Source: Pseudomonas sp. HR96
GTDB lineage: Bacteria; Pseudomonadota; Gammaproteobacteria; Pseudomonadales; Pseudomonadaceae
Assembly (NCBI RefSeq): GCF_034059295.1
Contig: NZ_CP139141.1
Coordinates: 5,067,001 to 5,131,000, forward strand
DNA: 64,000 nt
Reading direction: 5' to 3'
The first letter of the stretch is position 1. Each line of letters begins with the position of its first letter. The notes below the pieces were generated by a model, which saw only the letters and a list, made by a program, of their open reading frames with translations, was not told where the DNA came from and did no database searches. Both the position numbers and the translations under genes were made by a program. Positions 55,666 through 64,000 of the stretch are shown piece after piece.

Positions 55666-56988
55666 ATGTCTCCTTGTCGTCATCCCCGCTGGCAGTTTCG
55701 CCAGTTCATCGCCGCCACCAGCTTCATTCTGTTAGTCGCCTGCGCTGAAAAACCCACTGCTGCCTCAGCCGTGCAGCTGCCTGTCGCACCCGCCGCGCCT
55801 GCCGCCCAGGCCGCCCCGCCAGCCGCACCTGCGCCGGCCGACGCCGCCGTGGTACCGACGCAGTCGTTCGAAGACTGGGAAGCCGGGTTCCGCGTACAGG
55901 CCCTGCAGGCCGGCATCACTGCCCAGACCTTCGACCGTGCCTTCAGCGGCGTGACCGCCGACCCCAGCGTGGTCACTGCCGACCGCAGCCAGCCGGAGTT
56001 CTCCCGGCCAGTGTGGGAATACCTCGAAGGCGCCATTTCCCCGGTGCGCGTGCGCAAGGGCCAGGCCTTGCTGGCACAGAACGCCGAGCTGCTGACCCGC
56101 ATCGAGGCGCGCTATGGCGTCGACCGCCAGGCCCTGATCGCGGTGTGGGGCATGGAGAGCAGCTTCGGCCAGTTCCAGGGCGACAAATCGGTGATCCGGT
56201 CGCTGGCTACCCTGGCCTATGAAGGGCGGCGGCCGGACTTCGCCCAGAGCCAGCTGATCGCCGCCCTGCAGATCCTGCAAAACGGCGACATCCAGCCCGA
56301 GCGCATGCTCGGCTCCTGGGCCGGGGCCATGGGCCAGACCCAGTTCATCCCCACCACCTATGCGACCCACGCCGTGGACTTCGACGGCGATGGCCGCCGC
56401 GACATCTGGAACAGCAGTGCCGACGCCCTCGCCTCCACCGCCTACTACCTGCAAAGCTCGGGCTGGCAGCGTGGGCAGCCCTGGGGCTTCGAGGTGCAGC
56501 TGGCGCCTGGGTTCGACTACAACCTGGCCGATGGCGCCATCCGCAAGCCGGTCAGCGAGTGGATGCAGCTGGGCCTGACCCTGCCGGTGGGCACGCAGAT
56601 GCCGGCGGGCGCGGAAAACCTCTCGGCCGCCCTGCTGCTGCCGGCAGGCTATCGCGGCCCGGCCTTTCTGGTGCTGGACAACTTCCGCGCGGTACTCAAG
56701 TACAACAACTCGTCGTCCTATGCGCTGGCGGTCAGCCTGCTGGCGCAGAAACTGTACGGCGGTGGCGGCATCATCGGCGGCTGGCCCAAGGACGACCTGC
56801 CGCTCAGCCGCAGCGAGCGTATGGAGCTGCAGAACCTGCTCAGCGCCCATGGCTACGACGCCGGCACTCCGGACGGCATCATTGGCGCCAACACTCGCAA
56901 GGCCATCCGCCTGGCGCAGCAGCGCTACGGCGAGCCAGCTGATGGCTATCCGACGCACATGCTGTTGGAGAGCCTGCGCGCCCGCTGA
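55666..56988 (+). CDS. Lytic murein transglycosylase (MltB family) with peptidoglycan-binding domain
   Basis: A 440-residue lipoprotein. The signal peptide ends in a lipobox (ILLVACAE, Cys25), followed by a proline/alanine linker. The MltB-like catalytic domain holds FEDWEAGFRVQALQAGI, the catalytic glutamate in WGMESSFGQFQG and the family segment AGAMGQTQFIPTTYATHAVDFDGDGRRDIW. A C-terminal PG_binding_1 domain (LQNLLSAHGYDAGTPDGIIGANTRKAIR) follows. It cleaves the MurNAc-GlcNAc bond of peptidoglycan at the outer membrane. The large toxin-like gene follows 103 bp later on the same strand. Confidence 0.94.
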   Translation: MSPCRHPRWQFRQFIAATSFILLVACAEKPTAASAVQLPVAPAAPAAQAAPPAAPAPADAAVVPTQSFEDWEAGFRVQALQAGITAQTFDRAFSGVTADPSVVTADRSQPEFSRPVWEYLEGAISPVRVRKGQALLAQNAELLTRIEARYGVDRQALIAVWGMESSFGQFQGDKSVIRSLATLAYEGRRPDFAQSQLIAALQILQNGDIQPERMLGSWAGAMGQTQFIPTTYATHAVDFDGDGRRDIWNSSADALASTAYYLQSSGWQRGQPWGFEVQLAPGFDYNLADGAIRKPVSEWMQLGLTLPVGTQMPAGAENLSAALLLPAGYRGPAFLVLDNFRAVLKYNNSSSYALAVSLLAQKLYGGGGIIGGWPKDDLPLSRSERMELQNLLSAHGYDAGTPDGIIGANTRKAIRLAQQRYGEPADGYPTHMLLESLRAR

Positions 56989-57091
56989 GGCGTCGCGTAC
57001 ATCTATCTAGCACCGCCGAGCCCACCGGCTCGGCAATGCTCTGGACGTTGGTGGCAGGCCTTTCGCGCGCCGCCCTTGTCGAGATGCATGC

Positions 57092-60000
57092 ATGTCCCAT
57101 ATCCCCTACTTCGCCGCCGTCAAGCTGATTCGCCGCTTCACTGCCCAGATTACCCAGGCCGCCGAAAATCAGCGCTTGAGCGAGGGAGAAAACCTGCTGC
57201 TGAGTGCCATTGTGGCGCAACGCGAGATTCCCTCGAACCTGCTGATTCATGTGCACAGCAACCCCTTGTTGCCCGGCCTGACCAGCCTGGCGATCACCCA
57301 CACCGACAGCACACGTCCTGCCGCATACCTGTGTTGCCCCTTGCAGGGCATCCGCCCGTTCGACGACTTCGCCGCCCTGAAAACCCATGCTGAACAGCTC
57401 GGCACACAATTCTCCCTGCCCAGGCGCGGTACCACCTGGAGGGCGCTGGAGGGGGAGGTGTTCGGCCACTGGTCACAGGCCTTGGTTGACCAGCAGACCG
57501 ACGCCCTGAGCCAGCTCAACCTTGACCTGGCCAAGCTGCCGCGGTTGGCCGAGCGCGTCGAGACCCAGCTCGCCGGCGAACTGCTCAAGGCTTTCCCGAC
57601 GAGCACGGTGGCCCAACTCAAGGCTCATCAACTGCACGTCATCAATACCGGCGACAGCAAGGTAGAACGCGTACAAAGCCTGATCGAAGCCTGCCTCGAG
57701 GACCTCGCCGGACAGTCCCAGGGGGCTACCCAGGCGCGGCGTTATCTTGCGCTGGACGGCAAAGCGGCCGACGCCACAGACGTCAAACGCTATCAACAGG
57801 CCTTGACGGCCGCCGGTACGACGGCCAAAACCGCCATGGCCAAGGCTATGACCGCGCACTGGCTGGAGCACGCCGGAACCGGCGGCTTCAATCGCCGCCA
57901 GCAGATCGCCCTGCACATGGCCGACGGCTTCGCCCGGGCGGTTCTCAGAGGCCTGGAGGACGGCAGCCTGGAGCCAGCCCAGGCACAAGCCCTGGCCAGC
58001 CTGCTGTCCGAGGCGCCCAGCGCCCAGATGAGCGCCTTTACCCTGGGTTGCAAGGACACTGGCAGCCTGCTGACGGGCGTGCCGCTGGCCGGCATGCTGC
58101 TGTTGCGCAGCAAGTCCGCGACGAGCCCTCTGATGTTTCTCTTCACTCCCGCCTCCGGTCTGGTGACCCTGCATAGCTGGGCGGTCCTGGAAAAATTCGT
58201 TCACGACCTTACCCGCGGCGCCGAGCGCCCCGAACACGTATCCCTGAGCAACTGGGCCAGCGTGCAAACCTTCGGCGCGGTCCATGTCGAACAATACCAG
58301 GCGCTGGATGCACCCTTCCTTGCCCTGGCCGATACGCTGATCAAGGTCCAACAGGATAACCTCACCTTCAGGCTCGGCGACCATGGGCCTCAGGTCAGCA
58401 CCCTGTTGGCCGAGGTTGACGACGCGCTGGACCTGCGCGGTCTGCTCGACCCACGCCTGCGCGCACTCGACGGCCACGGCCGTTGGCTGGAGCAAGGCGA
58501 ACGGGAGTTGCCTCCAGGTCTGCCGGTGGCCCCCAGCCGTGCCGGCCACCCTGCGGGCTGGCGAGTCCAGATCGGCGCCCTGGTGCAGCGCCTGTACGCC
58601 TTGCACACCAGCCAGCCTACCGTCGCTGACTGCGTACGCAGACGTCTGGCGCCGATCATGGCGGTGCTCTGCGAAGGCCAGCTGCAGCCCGGTGATATCT
58701 ACCTCAGGCATGCCAATGGCACCCCGGATCCGGCCATCCGCCTGACCGACTGGTTCATCGATCGGTGTTCCACCTGGAGCGTCGAGCCCTTGCGCGAAGA
58801 CGACCACCTGCTGGACCGCGATGGCAAGGTGCTGCCCTGGCCCAGCATCGCCTGGGTCAACCGCCTGATCACCGATCACCTGGAGGACTTTGCCAAGTTC
58901 TATACCGGGCAGATGGAAGACCGCTGCCGCGACTGGGTACGGTTGGCCAAAGGCAGCGTGCACTTCCCCTGGGAAATGCGTGCCCTGCGCGAAGCGTCCC
59001 TGCGCGTCGAGCACGCCTTGGAAGTCTACGCCGGCGAGACCAACGCCGACTTGCTCGAATTGCTGCTCAATGCCCTGGACTACCCCAGCGCGGCTCTGCG
59101 CGCCGGCCTGCCTGGCGAAACGGCCGATATCCATGGGATGTGTCTGATAGTGGACACCGGCAAGCCTGTGCGGCTGAGCAATTGCCTCGCCTTGCACCAG
59201 CATGACCAGCGCGACGGCAAGGTTCTGGTCTGGGTCTGTTACGAGAGCTTTTTTGTGTTCACTCTGCTGGACACGCTGCGCACCGGTTTCAGCCGCTCGA
59301 TCAGCAATGAACAGGAGCGCGAAACCTGGCTCAGCCTGCTGGCGCCACGCCAGCGCCTGGAGGCACGGTTGCGCCTGGACACCCCGGGGGCAAGCGGCAG
59401 CTTGTACCTTGCTGCAGTCACCGGCGACTTCATCGCCGAACAATGCCAGCGCGAAGCCGAACGGCGTCGGGCGGTCATCGGCTTCAGCCGTGATGCAGTG
59501 GCACTGTCCGGCTTTCCCCATGAGCTGTATCAGCGCTACCTGGACAATGAAGCGCGGGTCGATCTGCTGCTCGCGCTGCTGGACCGCGCGCAGTTGAACG
59601 CTCAGAACCTTGAATTCACCGACCGGTTACCCGAATGGCTGCGCAACGCCAGCGGCGCGCAGCTGGAAAAGTTGAGCCTGCTGTTACAGCGCTGCGTAGC
59701 CGTTACCGGACCACAGAACGACTACCTGTTCGATATCTCCGGTCTGTACGATTTCTCTCGGTCACTGCTCAGTTCGAAATTGATGGCTGACTACCCGGAC
59801 GGCCCGAACGATCCGGACAAGATCATCCTGACCTTGACCCGCTATGTGGTGAGCCCAGGCGCAGTGGGCATGGTGCCTTCCTCGATAGCCGCCGCCAGCT
59901 TCGTCGAAACCCGCACCCTGACCCAGGCTGCACTCGACCACATGGTCACCCTGCAATCGGCCACCCTCAGGGTAAGCCTGCGCGATGCGCCCGCAGGCGT

Positions 60001-62332
60001 GGAACCCCCAACCGCCGAAGCCGTGCGCGCGATCATCCATCAGCTCGACGTGGCCGGCCAATACCGCAGCTTGCTGGCCGTTGCCTTCAACCCCACCGGT
60101 AAGGATTACGCCAGGCGCCGCACCCTTTTCTGTGAAAGCTTCAGTGTGCAGATGCAGGTAGATGCCCTGCAGCAACGGCTGATGAACAACTTCACCGACA
60201 CTGCGGTGGCCTATGTCAACGCGCTGATGCAAATGCCCGACGCACTGGCGCGCCCCGCTGTCGAAGGCCAGGCCATCGGCATCTGTCAGCTCAAGCTGCG
60301 CGCCGATCCCAAGCTTGAGCCAGACCCGGTGCTGGGCATACACATCATCGGCCCGGACGACCGCAAGGCTGGGCCCGTACTCTTGTTCGTAGCCTATGAC
60401 ACCTCCGCTGCGCTGACCGAGCATGATGACGAGGCGGCGCTGTTGGCTCATCTACAGAAGGACACGGCGCTGCAGCGCTTGATCGTCGAACGGGTGCCCC
60501 GTGACGTAAAAGATCGCTACAACCACAACGGCCTGCTGCACCCTCACCTGTTGTGGTACACCGAAGACATGTTCGACGTGAATCCAGAGCCCGCCCCCGC
60601 GACGCTGGTGCGCGACCAGGATGCTGGCAACGCGCTGCATCACCTGTTCGCCGACAACCTGAAGTTGCTCATGCACCTCGCCGAAGCACGCACCGTGACG
60701 ACGGCCGAAGCCGACTGGAAGGCCTTTTGCCAGCTCATGAGCCTGGGCCTGGAACAGGGGGCTCAGTTTCTACCTCTCAAACTCAGCGTGCTGGTGGACA
60801 CCTGGCAGGCCGAAACCTTGTTCGAAGATGCCGCCAAGGCCGCATCGCACAGCAGCTGGGGCCAGGCATTGGCCGAGTTCGTTGCCGGCCTGGCGACCTT
60901 GGCCAGCGGCCGCAGCTCGCCCCATGGCGATGAGCCGCGGGGGTTCAGGGAAACGCAGGCGGCGGTTGCGCCCGTGATCGAGTCGGGCAGCGGTGAATCG
61001 CTGACCGAAGTACCCGACGAGCCCATGCCCATCGACAGTGAAGTACTCGCGGGTGATGAGCTGCTGCAAACACCCGAGCAAAACGGGCCCGCCGCGACGT
61101 CCTCCGCCAGTGGCTGGGCCCCGGACCCGTTGCCGGCCAACCTTCAGGACCGACTCCTGCAAATGGTCGCGCAGGATATACAGCTCAGTGACCTGCGCAA
61201 GGACCCGGCCCTGCACCTGTACCGGGACGCCAAGACCGGCGCCTACTATGCGCCAGTGCAAGGCCGAGTGTTCGAAGTCCGGCAGACGGACGATGCCTGG
61301 ACGATCTACCACAACGATGAGCGCGGCCCGCAAATCCAGAGGGTCCAGGACCAGTGGCAGATCAGCCCTCCCAGCCGCCTGCTCGGCGGTGGCGCGGCAG
61401 TCAGCTACGCGTACCATTCACGCGATACCGAAGCCGATGCCCGCATTCATTTCGTCACCGAAGCTTCCGGCATGGCGCGGATCAGACGGCGCTTCGCCGG
61501 GCGCTACTACATGATCCAGACGGCCCACGGCCAAGCCATGAGGTATTTGCGCCAGACCCTGGACAACCTCAACACGACACAGCCGAGCGCGCCCCTGGCG
61601 CCGGCCGTGGAAAGCGTGCTGCAGGAGGTCCTGGGGACTGCGTCGACACCGCCGCTGTTGGCCGCTCTGCGAACCAAGTGCATCGACCTGTTCGACGAAC
61701 TGCTCCAGCCCTCCCTGGACCCGCGCACTTCATCGCGCTATGTCATCGGTCACAATCTATTGGGCTATGAACTCACCTCGGCCTTCACTTACCCCTCCGA
61801 CCCGCAGCAACGCATCTTCTTCACCGAAGCGTTCTTCAATCTGCGCACTGAAGTGCAACTGCACGCCTTGCCCAACGTCCCCAAGGCGCAGCTGCTGGCA
61901 CATCAGCAGGCGGTGACCCTGATCCACGAGCTCAGCCATACTCGCCTCGGCGCGGTTGACCTGGCTTACGTGGAGGCGTCGGTGCCGTTTCTGGACCTGA
62001 TCGACCAGCAGTCGGCAATGTCCAAAGGGTTCGTACGAGCGGTGCAGCGAGCGCGGGCGACGGAGCTGTCGGCACTGACGCCGTCGGCCTATCTGTTCCG
62101 CGCTGAGGAGAAAGGCGTGTTCAGGGACTACGAGAGCAGCGATGGACGGCAGAAGAAGACCGTGCTTGCCATCACGGGAGCCAAGACCCTGGCCGATGCC
62201 AGAGTGGTGTTCTGGAACGACCCTGACAAGCGGGCCCGAGTCATCCTGGCCAATGCCGATTCCATGGCGTTGATCGTCAGCTTGCTCGGCCGTGGCCGCC
62301 TCCCACCTGCGGCAGGGGCCACCGGTGGCTAA
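57092..62332 (+). CDS. Giant toxin-like protein (DUF6543/dermonecrotic-toxin type) with C-terminal HExxH domain
   Basis: A 1746-residue protein with no signal peptide. The long N-terminal part (to about residue 1270) resembles the large Pseudomonas proteins annotated as DUF6543 or dermonecrotic-toxin-domain proteins; this is recognition by pattern, not a search. A polar, low-complexity linker (about 1275-1340: repeated P/S/E/G) separates a C-terminal region. That region has an RHS-like YAPVQGRVFEVRQTDDAWTI segment and then the zinc motif HELSH at 1612-1616, in LIHELSHTRLGAVDLAYVE. The following GAVDLAY resembles GTxDxxY of M35 (aspzincin) peptidases, giving D1623 as candidate third ligand, though the spacing is two residues shorter than usual. 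No chaperone, VgrG or immunity gene is adjacent. It converges on the LD-carboxypeptidase gene with a four-base overlap. Likely a secreted or contact-delivered toxin. Confidence 0.75.
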   Translation: MSHIPYFAAVKLIRRFTAQITQAAENQRLSEGENLLLSAIVAQREIPSNLLIHVHSNPLLPGLTSLAITHTDSTRPAAYLCCPLQGIRPFDDFAALKTHAEQLGTQFSLPRRGTTWRALEGEVFGHWSQALVDQQTDALSQLNLDLAKLPRLAERVETQLAGELLKAFPTSTVAQLKAHQLHVINTGDSKVERVQSLIEACLEDLAGQSQGATQARRYLALDGKAADATDVKRYQQALTAAGTTAKTAMAKAMTAHWLEHAGTGGFNRRQQIALHMADGFARAVLRGLEDGSLEPAQAQALASLLSEAPSAQMSAFTLGCKDTGSLLTGVPLAGMLLLRSKSATSPLMFLFTPASGLVTLHSWAVLEKFVHDLTRGAERPEHVSLSNWASVQTFGAVHVEQYQALDAPFLALADTLIKVQQDNLTFRLGDHGPQVSTLLAEVDDALDLRGLLDPRLRALDGHGRWLEQGERELPPGLPVAPSRAGHPAGWRVQIGALVQRLYALHTSQPTVADCVRRRLAPIMAVLCEGQLQPGDIYLRHANGTPDPAIRLTDWFIDRCSTWSVEPLREDDHLLDRDGKVLPWPSIAWVNRLITDHLEDFAKFYTGQMEDRCRDWVRLAKGSVHFPWEMRALREASLRVEHALEVYAGETNADLLELLLNALDYPSAALRAGLPGETADIHGMCLIVDTGKPVRLSNCLALHQHDQRDGKVLVWVCYESFFVFTLLDTLRTGFSRSISNEQERETWLSLLAPRQRLEARLRLDTPGASGSLYLAAVTGDFIAEQCQREAERRRAVIGFSRDAVALSGFPHELYQRYLDNEARVDLLLALLDRAQLNAQNLEFTDRLPEWLRNASGAQLEKLSLLLQRCVAVTGPQNDYLFDISGLYDFSRSLLSSKLMADYPDGPNDPDKIILTLTRYVVSPGAVGMVPSSIAAASFVETRTLTQAALDHMVTLQSATLRVSLRDAPAGVEPPTAEAVRAIIHQLDVAGQYRSLLAVAFNPTGKDYARRRTLFCESFSVQMQVDALQQRLMNNFTDTAVAYVNALMQMPDALARPAVEGQAIGICQLKLRADPKLEPDPVLGIHIIGPDDRKAGPVLLFVAYDTSAALTEHDDEAALLAHLQKDTALQRLIVERVPRDVKDRYNHNGLLHPHLLWYTEDMFDVNPEPAPATLVRDQDAGNALHHLFADNLKLLMHLAEARTVTTAEADWKAFCQLMSLGLEQGAQFLPLKLSVLVDTWQAETLFEDAAKAASHSSWGQALAEFVAGLATLASGRSSPHGDEPRGFRETQAAVAPVIESGSGESLTEVPDEPMPIDSEVLAGDELLQTPEQNGPAATSSASGWAPDPLPANLQDRLLQMVAQDIQLSDLRKDPALHLYRDAKTGAYYAPVQGRVFEVRQTDDAWTIYHNDERGPQIQRVQDQWQISPPSRLLGGGAAVSYAYHSRDTEADARIHFVTEASGMARIRRRFAGRYYMIQTAHGQAMRYLRQTLDNLNTTQPSAPLAPAVESVLQEVLGTASTPPLLAALRTKCIDLFDELLQPSLDPRTSSRYVIGHNLLGYELTSAFTYPSDPQQRIFFTEAFFNLRTEVQLHALPNVPKAQLLAHQQAVTLIHELSHTRLGAVDLAYVEASVPFLDLIDQQSAMSKGFVRAVQRARATELSALTPSAYLFRAEEKGVFRDYESSDGRQKKTVLAITGAKTLADARVVFWNDPDKRARVILANADSMALIVSLLGRGRLPPAAGATGG

Positions 62333-63240
62333 CGCACCACCGCTTGCAGCAGCCTGAGTTGCTGGGTGCTGGCATCGAGACTGACGCTGGCACCCAGCGG
62401 CAAGGTCAGGTTGGGGTCGCAGTGCCCACTGCGCCACCCGGCCAATACCGGTATGCCCAGCGGCGCGAAGGTTTCGCGCAGCAGCGGCAGACTGTGCTCG
62501 ACACTGATGCCGGCAAAGTCGCCCACCACCACGCCGCGCACCTGGGCCAATTTGCCGGCCAGGCGCAGCTGCGTCAGCAGCCGGTCGATCCGGTACAGCG
62601 GCTCGTTGACGTCCTCGATGAACAGGATGATGTCTTCGGCGTTCAACGCCCAGGGCGTACCGAGCGTGGCGCAGAGGATGGCCAGGTTGCCGCCCATCAG
62701 ACGGCCTTCGGCGACGCCATGGCAGACGGTGGTCAGTGGGTGAGCGGCTGGGTGCTCGAGGCAGTCCCCCTCGCCCCGTTCGCCGCGCAGCAATTGCCAC
62801 AACGCACCTTCGGTCGGCGCCTGTTTGCCTTCGAGCAGATCGGATTTGAACAATGGCCCGTGAAAGGTGAGAAAGCCGGCGTAACGGGCGATGGCCACGT
62901 GCAGGGCGGTAATGTCGCTGTAGCCAACGAAGGGCTTGGGGTGCTGGCGCAGCAGATCGAAATCCAGCGTATCCAGCAGGCGAGGCGTACCGTAGCCGCC
63001 GCGCACACAGAAGATGGCGTCGATTTCAGGGTCGGCAAAGGCATCGTGCAGGTCTTGTCGGCGGGCCTGGTCGCTACCGGCCAGATAGCCCCGCTTCATG
63101 TACACCGTGGGGTAGATGCGCAGCCCATAGCCACGCTCCTCGACCCAGGCGGTCGCCGCGCCCACGTCCAATGTGGCCGGCCCGGCCGGCGCGATCAACC
63201 CGATCAGGCCGCCATCGGGCAGCCGAGGGGGTAAGTCCAT
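62329..63240 (-). CDS. ldcA: LD-carboxypeptidase (S66 family)
   Basis: A 303-residue serine peptidase of the LdcA/MccF family, which removes the terminal D-Ala from muropeptide tetrapeptides during cell-wall recycling. The nucleophile elbow is FVGYSDITALH, and the Glu/His partners are in LFIEDVNEPLYRIDRLLTQL and LAGWRSGHCDPNLTLPLG. The start at 63240 (MDLPPRLPDGG) has a strong GGAGG upstream; the ATG at 63252 is less likely. With the MltB-type gene this frames the toxin-like gene by two peptidoglycan enzymes. Confidence 0.93.
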   Translation of the reverse strand: MDLPPRLPDGGLIGLIAPAGPATLDVGAATAWVEERGYGLRIYPTVYMKRGYLAGSDQARRQDLHDAFADPEIDAIFCVRGGYGTPRLLDTLDFDLLRQHPKPFVGYSDITALHVAIARYAGFLTFHGPLFKSDLLEGKQAPTEGALWQLLRGERGEGDCLEHPAAHPLTTVCHGVAEGRLMGGNLAILCATLGTPWALNAEDIILFIEDVNEPLYRIDRLLTQLRLAGKLAQVRGVVVGDFAGISVEHSLPLLRETFAPLGIPVLAGWRSGHCDPNLTLPLGASVSLDASTQQLRLLQAVVR

Positions 63241-63285
63241 CGATTCCTCCACCGAATGCGTGCGCGCAGCCCCTTCCAGACCCCG

Positions 63286-64000
63286 TCAGAGCTTGATCCT
63301 GGCTTCGTGGGCCTGCTGATCGGCATGGTACGAGGAGCGCACCAGCGGCCCTGAGGCAACGTTCTTGAAGCCCATCTTGTAACCCTCCTCGGCGAACCAG
63401 GCGAAGGTGTCCGGATGCACGAAACGCTGCACCGGCAAATGACTGCGCGAGGGCTGCAGGTACTGGCCGAGGGTCAGCATGTCGATGTTGTGCTCGCGCA
63501 TGCGCTGCATCACCTCGATAACCTCCTCGTCGGTTTCGCCCAGGCCCAGCATCAGTCCGGACTTGGTCGGCACGTGGGGCACCAGTTCCTTGAATTTCTG
63601 CAGCAGGGTCAGCGACCACTGGTAGTCCGAGCCCGGACGAGCCGCCTTGTACAGGCGTGGCACGGTTTCCAGGTTGTGGTTGAACACATCCGGCGGCTCG
63701 GCGGCGGTGATGGCCAGGGCCACGTCCATGCGCCCGCGGTAGTCCGGCACCAGGGTCTCCAGCTGCACGCCCGGCGACAGCTTGCGGATCTCGCGGATGC
63801 AGTCGGCGAAGTGCTGGGCACCGCCATCGCGCAGGTCGTCGCGGTCCACCGAGGTGATCACCACGTACTTGAGGCGCAGGTCGGCAATGGCCACGGCCAG
63901 GTTCATCGGCTCGTCGGCGTCGAGGGCTTTCGGACGGCCGTGGCCAACGTCGCAGAACGGGCAGCGACGGGTGCAGATGTCACCCATGATCATGAAGGTG
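63286..64000 (-). CDS. lipA: Lipoyl synthase, C-terminal part (5' end outside window)
   Basis: About 238 residues of a radical-SAM enzyme that inserts sulfur into octanoyl-lipoyl domains. The radical-SAM CxxxCxxC is visible as CTRRCPFC near the window edge. It is followed by [64 protein letters not shown] and the C-terminal [34 protein letters not shown]. The N-terminal auxiliary-cluster motif lies outside. The gene is intact as far as seen. Confidence 0.96.
   Translation of the reverse strand, partial: TFMIMGDICTRRCPFCDVGHGRPKALDADEPMNLAVAIADLRLKYVVITSVDRDDLRDGGAQHFADCIREIRKLSPGVQLETLVPDYRGRMDVALAITAAEPPDVFNHNLETVPRLYKAARPGSDYQWSLTLLQKFKELVPHVPTKSGLMLGLGETDEEVIEVMQRMREHNIDMLTLGQYLQPSRSHLPVQRFVHPDTFAWFAEEGYKMGFKNVASGPLVRSSYHADQQAHEARIKL

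Noticed and set aside
62140..62340. A small immunity gene downstream of the giant toxin-like gene
   Set aside because: The next gene is convergent ldcA overlapping by four bases. Minus-strand frames here are shadows, so no immunity candidate exists on either side.

Overview
This window looks like the chromosome of a Pseudomonas of the P. putida group. It is GC-rich throughout. The housekeeping gene order is typical of that group: miaB-phoH-ybeY-corC-lnt, leuS-lptE-holA and thiD-thiE-hemL, with rhlE, hrpB and lipA nearby. It also carries the uncharacterised flavoprotein of TIGR03862, a family named after P. putida PP_4765. All identifications come from reading translations and motifs; no database search was run.

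Layout. (1) 1-3067: the end of a purine permease, trmA and a DHA2-type MFS exporter. (2) 3092-13368: an aromatic-acid catabolic island. It holds a shikimate/quinate dehydrogenase, a TetR regulator, the two-domain 3-dehydroshikimate dehydratase QuiC1, an ACS-type MFS importer, a DMT permease, an IclR regulator and protocatechuate 3,4-dioxygenase pcaH-pcaG. Together these would take quinate/shikimate to dehydroshikimate, then protocatechuate, then carboxymuconate. Two near-palindromic sites (ACTAACTAGTTAGT-like) fit the TetR protein. Two TGGAA-N5-TTCCA-like sites fit the IclR protein. Between pcaG and iclR lies a 1.55-kb tandem array of ten ~157-bp units, each carrying inverted REP-like arms. 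(3) 13456-24837: zinc peptidase, HAD phosphatase, tesB, GNAT, a deacetylase-like hydrolase, the TIGR03862 flavoprotein, rhlE, an EamA exporter, a ParD/ParE-type toxin-antitoxin pair with a visible operator, a DnaQ-like exonuclease, a NYN protein, a DUF2076 protein and the first of two YciC-like membrane proteins. (4) 24901-27455: the second YciC-like paralogue, then a decayed accessory patch with gene fragments around an intact drug-type MFS exporter. (5) 27455-39918: hrpB, a lipoprotein, a FieF-type cation exporter, a Q-rich envelope protein, an Lrp-type regulator with an unexplained minus-strand terminator beside it, a DUF2788 protein, rluE-like, amn, an AidB-like dehydrogenase and a 7TMR-DISM hybrid histidine kinase. 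(6) 40181-55605: thiamine/haem genes, miaB, the phoH-ybeY-corC-lnt cluster, leuS, lptE, holA, and arfA with an intrinsic terminator inside its reading frame. (7) 55666-64000: an MltB-type lytic transglycosylase, a 1746-residue toxin-like protein with a C-terminal HExxH motif, an LD-carboxypeptidase and the 3' part of lipA.

Most novel signals: the tandem REPIN-like array inside the catabolic island; the two reconstructed operator pairs; the giant DUF6543/dermonecrotic-toxin-like protein with a candidate aspzincin domain and no visible immunity gene; the arfA internal terminator; and the unassigned small transcript divergent from the Lrp-type gene. No tRNA, rRNA, CRISPR array or complete insertion sequence was recognised.
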